Below, piece by piece: positions 8,894-20,200 of a DNA stretch of 64,000 bases. The DNA is from DAOUJH01 sp965116555 (lineage in GTDB: Bacteria > Chloroflexota > Dehalococcoidia > Lucifugimonadales > QGNO01), in the NCBI GenBank assembly GCA_965116555.1, contig OZ220698.1, forward strand, positions 2,309,082 to 2,373,081, written 5' to 3'. The translations under genes and the position numbers were made by a program. Numbering within the stretch: the stretch's first letter is position 1; each line of letters starts with the position of its first letter. Under the pieces are notes generated by a model, which worked only from the letters and a program-made list of their open reading frames with translations, searched no databases and was not told the origin of the DNA.

Positions 8894-10050
8894 GATGAGC
8901 GCATCTCCCTCAGGACTTTCGTCGCCTCCGCAAGGCTGTCTACAAAATAGGTGTTGAGCCCGGCTTCCTTGAGGATACGAGTGCCTTCGTCCTTGTTGGT
9001 GCCCAGGAAGCGGACCACTATCGGCAACTCTCTACGGCCCTCCGGCACGGCTCTGACAATACCCTCCGCAATGTCGTCGCAACGTGCAATGCCGCCAAAT
9101 ACGTTTACCAGTACGCTTGTCACCTGCCGGTCGGCCAGGATGATTCCCATGGCCTCGGCTACCCTGATGGGCTCTGCGCCGCCGCCCACGTCCAGGAAGT
9201 TCGCCGGCTCACATCCGCCCTCTTTGATGGTGTCCATGGTGGCCATGGCCAGACCGGCCCCGTTCACCAAGCAGCCGACCTCTCCATTGAGTTTGACGTA
9301 CGCTATGCCGGCCTGCCCCGCCTTGGCCTCCAGCCTCTCTTCCTGGCTCCAGTCACGCAGGCCGGGCATACCTAGCTGGCGGAAAGCGGCGTCATCGTCC
9401 ATGGTCATCTTGGCGTCCATGACAACTACCTGGCCGCTCTTGGTTATCGCCATGGGGTTGATCTCTGCCAGCGTACAGTCATTGGCTATGAAGACGCGAT
9501 ACAAGCGAATCATCTGGTCCGCTATGGCATTCGCCAGGTTGGAGGGCAGTCCCATTCCCGCGGCAAGGCGACGCCCCTGGTAGGCTCGCAAGCCTACCGT
9601 CGGCTCCACCACCTCTCTCAGGATGAGATCGGGGTGATCGCGGGCTATCTCCTCTATCTCCATGCCGCCGGCGCTGCTGGCGATGACCACGGGCGCCCGA
9701 GCGGCAGCGTCTACGACTATTCCAACATACAGCTCCTGCTCAACTTCCAGGGCCTCTTCTACCATGACCATGCTTACCGGGGCTCCGGTGCTTCCCGTTT
9801 GAGGCGTTACCAGCCGGGTGCCCAGCATCGCGGCGGCGGCGTCCTCTGCCTCTTCAGCGGTCTTAACCGGCTTGATGCCGCCTCCCTTGCCGCGGCCCCC
9901 GGCGTGCACCTGGGCCTTTACCACGGCGGGCCTGCCCAGGTTGCGCATTACATCGCGTGCTTCACTGGGTGTGGTGGCAACGCCGCTGCGAGGTACGGTC
10001 ATGCCGTAACCTGAGAGAATCGACTTGGCTTGGTATTCGTGCAGCTTCAT
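8890..10050 (-). CDS. sucC: Succinyl-CoA synthetase beta subunit
   Basis: A 386-residue beta subunit with the ATP-grasp domain. The family's canonical N-terminus MKLHEYQAK fixes the start at 10050; 13 further codons are open upstream but do not look like sucC. The glycine-rich GGRGKGGGIK segment, the NPMAI metal-site motif and the C-terminal nucleotide-specificity region (VNGAGLAMATMD, VFGGIARCD) are visible. It forms the heterodimer or heterotetramer with the alpha subunit encoded by the overlapping downstream gene. The segment just upstream of the start contains GGAGG and CCTCC that could pair, which might mask translation initiation; this is only a reading of the sequence. Confidence 0.95.
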   Translation of the reverse strand: MKLHEYQAKSILSGYGMTVPRSGVATTPSEARDVMRNLGRPAVVKAQVHAGGRGKGGGIKPVKTAEEAEDAAAAMLGTRLVTPQTGSTGAPVSMVMVEEALEVEQELYVGIVVDAAARAPVVIASSAGGMEIEEIARDHPDLILREVVEPTVGLRAYQGRRLAAGMGLPSNLANAIADQMIRLYRVFIANDCTLAEINPMAITKSGQVVVMDAKMTMDDDAAFRQLGMPGLRDWSQEERLEAKAGQAGIAYVKLNGEVGCLVNGAGLAMATMDTIKEGGCEPANFLDVGGGAEPIRVAEAMGIILADRQVTSVLVNVFGGIARCDDIAEGIVRAVPEGRRELPIVVRFLGTNKDEGTRILKEAGLNTYFVDSLAEATKVLREMRSS

Positions 10051-10232
10051 ATACGCTCTGGCGGAGGGGTGTCCTCCATACTGCAACATTAGTAGCTATG
10101 GCTACACAGAGCGAATTGTAGCAGACAAGTGGATATGGAACAATTAAGCCCGTTACATAGAGGGAAGTGTAGAATAGACGTGCTTTTCATGCCTACGCCG
10201 TGCCTACGGGTTTTTGCAAAGCGGGATCCAGG

Positions 10233-10703
10233 CTAGGAAGCCGCATAAAAGGCGATGGGTCTCGGCCGGTCATTCCATATCTGCACTTCATCCCGTTCCA
10301 TCTCTGGATTTGCCAGTGCCACTCTTCTGACCCTTGCGATCTTTTCGGCCTTGCTACACCCTATGCACGTATAGTTGTCCCATCGGGTTCCAAGGCAGTA
10401 GTTCCGAATGGCAAAGAACTCGTTGGTATCTACGGTCAGTGCGGTTGGGTAGAGATCGGGCACATACTTCCTCTTCGATACTCTACAGACGGTGTCCATG
10501 AACTCCACCCCCGCCGACTCTTCCAGGGCGAGGATATCCTGGAAGGTCTGGGGCCCCGCTCTCCTGAACTGGTCGACAACCTCAGCCGCTTTTGCCACTT
10601 CCGCGGTGGCAGTGGCATCCAGTGTAGCGGTAGGCGCGGGCTGTGCCGGCGCTCTGCATGAGGCAAGCGCTAGAATCAGAATGAAGAAGACCGCGTAACG
10701 CAT
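10233..10703 (-). CDS. Small lipoprotein of unknown function
   Basis: A 156-residue predicted lipoprotein. A short basic start and hydrophobic core (YAVFFILILALAS) end in a lipobox LASC with the cysteine at residue 16, followed by a Pro/Ala/Thr-rich linker (about 17-37). The mature part has four further cysteines (VCRV, NYCLG, CIGC), two in a CxxC pair, so disulfides or metal binding are possible. I recognise no family. It is divergent from the PKS gene and follows a broken small-membrane-protein gene. Expression and function are unknown; the lipoprotein call rests on the N-terminus. Confidence 0.65.
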   Translation of the reverse strand: MRYAVFFILILALASCRAPAQPAPTATLDATATAEVAKAAEVVDQFRRAGPQTFQDILALEESAGVEFMDTVCRVSKRKYVPDLYPTALTVDTNEFFAIRNYCLGTRWDNYTCIGCSKAEKIARVRRVALANPEMERDEVQIWNDRPRPIAFYAAS

Positions 10704-10706
10704 TTC

Positions 10707-10873
10707 TCACATCTCGGTCAGCTTCAGGAATGCCACACTGGCGCTGACTACCGTGACCATCACCCCGTACATCCTGACTTCCAGGGATTGAGGACGGCTT
10801 TGGATGCCAAGTGCGGTAGAGTCGCCTCTATTCTGGCAAATCGTTCCTCTATCGCGACTGTAGCTATGACCAC
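10707..10873 (-). pseudogene. Frameshifted small coiled-coil membrane protein
   Basis: Two adjacent frames together read like one small protein: a helical start (IEERFARIEATLPHLASK, from a GTG near 10873) continues after a one-base shift into a membrane helix (LEVRMYGVMVTVVSASVAFLKL) that stops at 10707-10709. Small coiled-coil plus single-TM proteins of this kind are common in bacteria. The frame break near 10790 suggests a relic or a sequencing indel. The lipoprotein gene begins immediately downstream. Confidence 0.4.
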
Positions 10874-11081
10874 CCCCTATCTCGATATCCGAAACATCAA
10901 TTTGTCGCCCGATTGCCAAGGCTGCTCCTTCTGCTCCCACTTTAGCAGATTGTTGGCGGCGTTAGCCTGAGAGACCGAGAGTACATACATAGAAATTGCC
11001 CGGTGGCTAGCTACTTCCGCACCCCACGCACTTTGGACTGTTCGGCCCCATTTGCAGGAAGCTATATTCGCGGCTGGCGTA

Positions 11082-11110
11082 TTGTGACCGAGCAACGGGT
11101 GGCGTACTAT
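11082..11110 (+). promoter_or_regulatory. Candidate promoter for the PKS gene
   Basis: TTGTGA (11082-11087) and TACTAT (11105-11110) are 17 bp apart, about 95 bp upstream of the PKS start. Each box matches consensus at 4 of 6 positions. This is the best candidate I see in the roughly 330-bp stretch between the broken small gene and the PKS, which otherwise holds nothing recognisable. Confidence 0.3.
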
Positions 11111-11204
11111 AAAATGCGAACAGCAAAGCATTCTCAGATTGGCTTCAGGCCCAAAGTTGACGGCGGCCCTTATTAACGAGACCGACAATACAGAGGAAAG
11201 ACCG

Positions 11205-14200
11205 ATGACGGCGAGAAACCCTTCCGCGAAAACAGTGAACGGGAACAGGAATGGCGACCCCGCCGGAGAACCCATCGCCATCATAGGCATGGCCTGTCGG
11301 TTCCCCGGCGCGAACGACCTGGACTCCTTCTGGCGTCTCTTGATGGAAGGTAAGAACTCGGTGACCGAAGGCGACCCCGGTTCAGGCGTCGGACGCATGG
11401 GTGACCTTTTCGGTGATCGACAGGTGCAAAACCAGGCATGCCGTTTCGGCGCATTCGTCGACGATCTGGATCAATTTGATGCCGCGTTCTTCCGCATTTC
11501 ACCCGTGGAAGCAGAGTTTCTGGACCCACAGCAGCGCATGATGCTGGAGATGAGCTGGCTGGCTCTTGAGGATGCGGGAATAGATCCGGCCAGGCTCAGG
11601 GGAAGCCGCACCGGCGTTTACACAGGAATCAGCAACGACGAATACCGGATGCTGGTTGTGGACTCCAGCAAGCCTGCGGAGGCCGCCGGCAGTCTCTACG
11701 CCCTCAGTGGCACCAACCTGAACGGCACAAGCGGGCGCGTCTCCTTTGTGCTGGGCCTGATGGGACCGGCGAAGGCAATCGACGCCGCTTGCGCCTCCTC
11801 CCTGGTGTCGGTGCACGACGCCGTAGCTGACCTTCAGCAGGGCAAGGCCGACCTCGCCATTGCGGGCGGCGTTCAGGCCATCCTGAACGGTCGCATTTAC
11901 GAGCTCCGCGCCGATTCCATGATGTTGTCCCCCGATGGTCAATGCAAGGCATTCGACGCCTCGGCCAACGGCTACGTCAGGGGCGAAGGATGCGGGGTAG
12001 TCGTATTGAAGCGGCTCAGTGAAGCTGAGGCTGACGGCGATAGGATTTGGGCTGTCATACGAGGTTCGGCGGTGAACCATGGCGGCACGGGCGTCGGTCT
12101 CACAGTGCCGAACGCGCCCGGGTTGGAACAGGTGATGGAAGCTGCCCTCTCGGATGCGGGCGTCGACCCGTCGGAGATCGACTATATAGAGGCCCACGGG
12201 ACCGGGACCGCCGTGGGCGACCCCATCGAGCTCAATGCCATGAGCGCCGTTTACGGTCCGAGCCGCAAAGCCGATGACCCGCTATTGATCGGTTCCGTGA
12301 AGACCAACCTCGGTCACCTGGAATCGGCCGCTGGTGTCGCGGGGCTCATCAAAGCGGCGCTTACGGTGAAGCAAGGACTAATTCCCAAGCACCTGCATTT
12401 CCAAAATCCCAACCCGGCTTTCGACTGGGACCGCTGGCCCCTGCAGGTAACCACGGACACCATGGAGTGGCCCGATCGTGGCAAGCGGCCAAGACTGGCC
12501 GGGGTGAACTCCTTTGGCATTTCAGGAACCAACGCGCATATCGTGGTGGAGGAGTACGTCCAAGACGGCGACTCAAATGGCCTGAACCCTCCTGCCCTCG
12601 GCCCGGCCCAATCCGTGGAAGTTGCCCTGCCGGACGCTTTGGCCAATCTGCCGCTGCCGCGGGACGGGCTATCTCCACGCGACACCCGTTTCCTGCCTCT
12701 GTCGGGCAAGTCGGAAAGTGCCCTGCGGGAGCTTGCACAGCGTTATATGACGTGGCTCGATGCAGAGGCCCCAAAGCTGGCCTCCGCGGGAGTCCCCTTC
12801 CCGGCGATTCTGTCGGACATGGCATGGACTGCCGCTGTTGGCCGGAGCCATTTCGACCATCGGGCCGGGGTCGTGTTTCGCGATGAGAAGTCGCTGCGGG
12901 AAGGGCTGAGCGCGCTGGCCGAGACTGGCGCGGATAGGGCGTCGCAACGAGCGACGAAAGTGGCTTTCGTTTACACGGGCCAGGGAAGCCAGTGGATAGG
13001 TATGGGACGCGCCCTTTACGAGAGCGAGCCGGTGGCTAGGGCCGTCCTGGACCGATGTGAAAAGGTGATTCAGGAAGTCAGAGGCACTTCCCTGCTTGAC
13101 TTGATGTTTGGACGGGAAGGGGCGGCGGGCGAACTGGGAGACACCGCCTGGGAGCAGCCCGCCCTCTACGCTTTGCAATGCGCTCTTACGGCTCTCTGGT
13201 CCAGCCTGGGCATCCTGCCAAGCGTAGTCATGGGACACAGCGTTGGAGAGCTGGCGGCGGCCCAGGCGGCGGGAGTGTTCAGCCTGGAAGACGGAATGCG
13301 GTTTGCCGCGGCGCGGGGCACGCTGTTGTCCGCAACTGAACGAGGCGGCATGGCCGCGGTCTTTGCCCCGGCTTCCAAGGTGGCGGCGGCGGTTGAAAAA
13401 GTGAACGCGGAGTCAAGCAGCGTTGGTCTCAGCATTTCCGGCGACAACGGAGTCCAACAGGTGGTAAGCGGCCCTGTGCCTGATATTGAGGCTATTTCCA
13501 ATCTCTTCGAGTCGGAAGGCATCCGGGCAATCCGGCTCAACACTTCCTGGGGATTCCACAGCGCTCTGCTCGACCCGGCCCTGGACGGACTGGAAGGCGC
13601 CCTGGACGGTGTGGCAATCCGGCATCCATCCATTACCCTGATCAGCAACCTGACGGGGCGTCCCGTAGAGCCGTCCATGGCGATGGACGGCTCTTATTGG
13701 AGGCAGCATGCCCGTCAGCCGGTGGCGTTCGCCGGTGGAGTCAGAGCAATGGCCCAATTGGGGGTCGATCTGGTGATTGAGATGGGCCCCCATTCGGTGC
13801 TGGGCCCAATGGCTATGCAAGCCTGGCCAGAGTCCTCTCCCCAAGGCGGGGCGACGGAAAGCCCGGTTGTGATTGCCAGTCTGCGCCGCCCTCCCAGGGA
13901 CGGCTCCACCCCTGATCCGGAGAGCAGCTTCATTGACGCGGTGGCGGAGGCGTACGAGGCTGGTCTGGAGATTTCATTCCAAGGCCTGTTTGCGGGGGAG
14001 GACCGGCGCAGGATCTCGTTGCCGGGTTATCCCTTCCAGCGCGAACGGTACTGGCTCCAGGCTTCCAGGCAGCGACGCACCGGCGCGGGCCATCCTCTGC
14101 TGGGTGACCGACACGAATCGGCTCGTGGTGAAATTACCTTTGAAACGGAGGTTTTCCCCTCGGATCCCGCCTGGCTGATGGACCACCGGGTATTTGGCCG

Positions 14201-17200
14201 TCTTGTGGCCCCGGGGGCGCTCTCCGGGTCCATGGCGGCAACGGCATCGCTTGTAGTGGGCAACAGCCCGGTGGTGTTGGACGACGTGCAGTTGCATAGC
14301 CCGCTCGTCTTCCTGGAGCAGGACTCGGAAGACGGCGCGGGCAACGCTGGCCGGAAGATGCAGGCGCTGCTGGACGATTCCGAAGAAGCGCAGTCGCGCC
14401 TGCTGCAAGTATTCAGCCGCGGTACGGAAAAGGGCTGGACAATGCACCTGGAAGGCCGCGTGGTCTCGGACGCCGCGTTGCAGGACGCCGGGCAACGGGT
14501 CGATCTCGAAAGCCTGAAGGCCCGCCTCTCACCGGCGGACGTGGCCGCCTATTACCGTGCCAAGGCCGCCACCAGCATCGACCTGGGCCCCTCCTTCCGT
14601 ACGCTGGGCACGGTATGGTTCGGCCCTGGCGAGGCTCTGGGCGAGGTCCGGCTGCCTGAATCCGTTGGCCGGAACGACCTGGACGTACACCCCCTTGTCC
14701 TGGACGGCTGTTTCCAGGTCGTGGGCATGGCGCGCAACATGACCGGCTCTCCGGACGAACCAACCTATCTGCCCTTTGGCTGGGAACGGCTGTGGCTAAC
14801 TGGGCCATTGCCGGATAGCGTGGTTTGCCACGTGCAAATGAGCGAGAGCAACCGGACTCCGGACCCTGACTCGGACGAGTATCCGGAGGTCCTGAGCGGG
14901 GAAATCCGCATCTACAATCCGGATGGAGTTCTCATCGGTGGATTGAGCGGCTACACGGTGAAGCGGGCCACCGAGTCGGCGCTGCTGGCCGCGGTGGAAG
15001 GCGCAGAGGGAGTAAACGACCTGCTGTACGAGGTGGTCTGGCGAGATCGCGCCCTTGAATCGGGACTGGTGCCGGCGGACTTCTTCCCGGCTCCATCGGC
15101 TGTAGCAGCCCAAACGGAACTCTTCTCCGACTACCTCACCGGCGCCGGTGTCGATCCTCAAAACAGGAATGCCCTGCTCGCCGACCTGGAGCGATGGTCT
15201 CACGCCTACGCGCTCCTCACCCTGGAAAACCTGGGCTGGCGGCGCAACATGGGCGAGACAGTGGACCCCGATGAGTTGATGCAAAGCCTGGATGTTCTTC
15301 CCGAACACAAGCGCCTCTTCCGACGGTTGCTGGAAATGCTGGCCAGGTCCGGGGTTCTTGAAGAGACAGAGGAAGGCTTTGCCGTTGTAGTGGGACCCGG
15401 AGACCCCTTGCCGGAAACGTACCCCAACGACCCCGTGGGGTTCGATGCGGAAATGATCGAAAAATACCCCCACGGCTTGACCGAAATCGGGCTGTTCCGC
15501 CGCTCCGCCGCGGCCCTGGTCGACGTGCTCCGAGGCAAGCAGGACCCGCTGACGCTCCTCTTCAGCAGCGGGGAACCCACCGCCGCGGACCTATACCTGA
15601 AAGCCCCGGTTGCCCGCGCCGCGAACCGGTTGCTGGCAGATGCCGTTCGAGAACTGCTGGCCCGGTTGCCTGAACAACGGCGGCTGCGTGTGTTGGAGAT
15701 CGGAGCCGGTACCGGATCGGCGACCGCCTACGTGCTGCCGGAGCTTCCCAAAGGCCGCTTCGACTACACTTACACGGATATCTCCGCGGGCTTCTTTGCC
15801 GAAGCGGAAGAGAGGTTCGGCAACGAAGGCATCGAATACCGGCCGCTGGATATCGAAAAAGACCCCGTTGGGCAGGGCTACGACGCCCACGGCTATGACC
15901 TGATCATCGCTTCCAACGTGCTCCACGCCACACAGTACCTGGAAGAGACCCTGGACCACTGCCGTGACTTGCTTGCTCCATCGGGTCAGCTGGTGGCGCT
16001 CGAAAACCTTCGCGGCCTCGGTTGGATGGATCTCACCTTCGGCCAACTGGACGGTTGGTGGCGGTTTGCCGATGCGTACCGTCCCCACCACGCCCTGGCC
16101 ACCCCGGCAATCTGGCGTCAGGCGCTTGCTGACGCGGGTTTCCACGACCCTCAAGTCCTCGGCGTCGACGACTCCATCCCCTACGAGTCCCTGGACAAAG
16201 GCGTAATCGTGGCCCAGGGGCCCGCCCACGTAGTAGAGGCTCCGGGCCTGTGGGTCATCTCAGGCGGCGAAGTCGGAGTCGCCGGGGAACTGGCGGCCCA
16301 GCTCGCATCCCGAAACCAAACGGTCGTACTGGCAAACCACGAGGGGTTGGCAGACGGCGCACCGGCAGCGGCGGATCAAAATCTTCTCACAGCCGCTGTC
16401 GACACTATGAACCGCGAGTCGTGGCGTTCACTGCTCGAAGGTATGCCTCAAGACCTGCCCTTCAACGGTGTCGTCCACCTCCAGGGCCTGAAGGGTCACG
16501 GCGCCCAGGCCACCACCGGTGAGCTTGAGGACGATGTGAGACAAGCGGGAGCGAGCGCGCTGGCGCTTGTCCATGCGTTGGTCGACACGAATTTGACCCC
16601 GGACAAGGGCGTGTGGTTCATCACTCGCGGGGCGCAGATAATCGAACGGGAGAACACCGGAGAACTGGCTGGGGCTGTCCTCTGGGGCTTGGGGAAGGTC
16701 GTGGCACTGGAAGCGGCCCACCTGCAGCCGCGTATGCTGGACCTGGATCCCAGTGCTGTGGCGTCGCTCTCTGACCTCGCCAGTGAACTGCTCTATCCCG
16801 ACCAGGAGAACCACATCGCATACCGGCTGGATCGCCGGTGGGCGGCGCGGCTGGTTCGGGCCGCCGCCGGAGCGGAGGAGTCCGGACGAATCGCCCCGCC
16901 GGAAGAACCGGAATGGGTGCTCGTCCCGAACCGGGACGGCGTGTTCGACAGGCCGGAAGCCAAGCTGCTCCCTGCCCAACCCCTGCAACCCAGGGAGGTT
17001 CGGGTTGCGGTCGAGGCTGCCGGTATCAACTTCTGGGACGTTTTCCGGTCGCTTGGCTTTATAGAAGAAGGCAACCTGGGCCGGGAGATGTGCGGCTATG
17101 TAATGGCCGTAGGTTCGGAAGTGTCAAACGTATCCGTTGGAGACCACGTGGTTGGCCTGGGGTTTGGCGCATTTGCGCCTGAGATGGTCACCCATGGGGA

Positions 17201-20200
17201 GTTGGTGGCTCCGGCGCCGGAGGGGATTCCCGTATCGGGGTTGGCCACCATACCCAGCGCCTTTGTTTCCGCGGCGCTCTCGTACCAAATGTCGGGGCTG
17301 AAACCCGGGGACCGTGTGCTGATTCACGCTGCCGCGGGCGGGGTGGGACTGGCAGCCATACAGCTGGCGCAAGCGGCCGGTGCGGAAGTATTCGCCACCG
17401 CCAGCGCTCCAAAGCAGGCTTACCTTCGCTCCCTTGGCGTCAAGCACATTTTTGATAGCCGCCAGACCGGTTTCGGTCAGGAAATCCTGGAAGCCACCGG
17501 GGGCAAGGGCGTCCACGTGGTGCTGAACAGCCTCACCAGCGAGGGCTTCATAGAGGCCAGCTTGTCTTGCCTGGCTCCTGCTGGCAGATTCGTCGAGTTG
17601 GCCAGAAGGGACATTCTCAGCCCGGAGGAAATGGCGGCGGTGCGCCCCGACGTGGGCTACTCCATTCTGGAGCTGGATGTCCTGAAGAAAACCGAGCCTG
17701 AGCGGGTGGGAGTAGTGCTGCGCGAGGTCATGGAGCGGGTCTCCTCAGGAGAGCTGACTCCCCTGATCCACATTCGATGGCCCCTGGCCGAAGCCGGGGC
17801 CGCACTGAGCTTCATGCGTTCCGCCCGTCACATCGGGAAAATCGTCCTCACCACCCAGCCGCTGGTGCGAGGTCAGTTGCGGTCGGACCGCTCCTACCTG
17901 GTAACCGGAGGACTGGGCGGTATCGGGTGTGCCCTTGCGGAGTGGCTCGCGGACCAGGGCGCAGGCGTCATCGTGCTCAACGGCCGCCGCGCTCCCGATC
18001 CGGAAGCGGAGGAAGCCATCGATACCCTCCGCAAGAGAGGTGTAAGGGTCGAGGTTGAGCTGGCGGATGTAACCGACGCTGCCGCAGTCGATGCGATGCT
18101 GGAACGTATCGACGCCAACCTGCCCCCGCTCGCCGGTGTCATCCACAGTGTCGGCGTTCTCTCGGACGCGGCGCTGGCCAACCAGACCTGGGATACCTTC
18201 GACACGGTTCTGAGACCCAAGATCGTAGGGGCCTGGCATCTGCACCGGGCCACCATGCGCCGTGACCTGGACATGTTCATCCTTTTCTCAAGCCGGGTGG
18301 GCGTAATGGGCAATCCCGGCCAGGCCAACCATGCCGCCGCCAACGCCTTCCTGGACCAGCTTGCCGGTCATCGCCGGGCGCTGGGTCTACCCGGGCAGGC
18401 CATTGCCTGGGGAGCGTGGTCGGAGATCGGTGAGGCGGCGGAGCAGCGGGAGAGAATCGAGCGGCGACGGTCCGCCCTAGGAGGCCGATGGTTCACGCCG
18501 CGGCAGGGTCTGCGGGCCCTGGAGAAATTGGTCCGTCAGGACACCACCACTTCTGTGGTGATGTCCATGGACTGGTCGATATTTGAAGAAGCCGTGGAAG
18601 TCCGTCCTTCGTTCCTGGAAGACCTCCTCTCCTCCGGCTCCGACGAAAGAGTAGATGACTCGGCTTCGTCGGAAGACCTGCTTTCCCGGCTGCGGAGTGT
18701 GCCTGCTGCTGGTCCCCAGGATGTGCTTGTGTCCTTCCTGCAGCAACAGGTCCAGGCCGTGCTCAGGCTGCCGTCCACGCCCGCACCCAATGTCGGGTTC
18801 TTTGATCTGGGGATGGACTCCTTGATGACGGTGGAGTTGCGGAACCGGCTGAACCGGGCCTTTGCCGGTGAATACGTCGCCTCCAATACAGTCGTCTTCG
18901 ATTATCCCAATATCGACAGCCTGGCGCGCCATCTGGCCGGAGAGCTTGGTCAGGTTCGAGAGGTTAGCGCTGCCCCGGCATCGCCAGAGCCTATCGTCGC
19001 GGAGACGCCTCCGCAGATCGGAAGCGATACTGACGGGATTGCCGTTGTGGGCATGGCCTGCCGCTTCCCCGGGGCCAGCGATTTGGCGGCGTTCTGGGAC
19101 CTCCTGGAGACCGGCGCCGATGCGGTTACCGATGGCCGCCAGGACGGCGGTTCATGGAGCGGCGCCGTGGGAGACCCCGCGGCTGAGGACATAGCATACC
19201 GGCGGGGCGGGTTCCTCGACGACATTGACCGCTTCGACAACCGGTTCTTCCGCATCCAGCCCATAGAGGCGCGGATGATGGACCCCAGGCAGCGAATGTT
19301 GTTGGAGACGAGCTGGCAAGCCCTTGAAGATGCGGGGCTTGACCCCGACCGGCTCCGGGGCAGCCGCACGGGAATATACGCAGGGGTTGGCGGAAGCGAG
19401 TACCGCGACTTGATCCAGGCCAACGACCAGTTCCATACCTACCTCGGCACAACCGGAAGCGTAACCGTTGGCCGCATCGCGTTCGCGCTTGGCTTGGAAG
19501 GGCCGGCAATGCCCCTGGACATGGCCTGCGCATCGTCACTGGCGGCGGTTCATCAGGCGGTCGTTGCCTTGCAGAGAGGCGAGGTGGACATGGCTCTGGC
19601 CGGTGGCGTAAACGTGGTCCTCTCTCCACCCGTTTCCAGGTTCATGATGGATGTGGGCATGTTGTCTCCCACCGGCGAGTGCCGGCCTTTCGACGCCTCA
19701 GCCAACGGCTACGTCCGGGGCGAGGGTTGCGGAGTAGTGGTGCTGAAACGGTTGAGTGAAGCCGAGGCCGATGGCGATCGCATATGGGCTGTCATACGTG
19801 GCTCGGCTATCAACCAAAACGGAGCCAGCGCAGGGCTTACGGTGCCAAACGGCCCGGCGCAGGAGCGCGTCATGGAGGACGCCGTTGCCCAGGCGGGCGT
19901 TTCTCCGTCGGACGTCGATTACCTGGAGGCCCACGCCGTCGGCTCGCAGTTGGGAGACCCAATCGAGTTGAATGCGGTGGCGTCGGTTTACGCCAGGGAG
20001 CGCGACCAAGACAGGCCGTTGCTCATAGGATCGATCAAGTCCAACATCGGACACACTGAATGGGCTGCCGGAATATCCGCTTTCATTAAGGCCGTCCTCT
20101 CCATCACCAAGGGCGTCATACCCGGAGTTCCGAACCTCCAAACCCTTAATCCCAACGTCGAGTGGGACCAAATGGCAGTTCGGGTAACCTCGGAGAACAC

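Noticed and set aside
10877..11398. Open frame on the minus strand across the PKS start
   Set aside because: It runs antisense into the KS domain, has no family resemblance and no ribosome-binding site; a shadow frame.
11945..19800. Recent gene conversion between KS1 and KS2
   Set aside because: The segment FDASANGYVRGEGCGVVV onward is identical in both proteins, but the DNA differs at many synonymous sites, so it is old conservation and not recent conversion.
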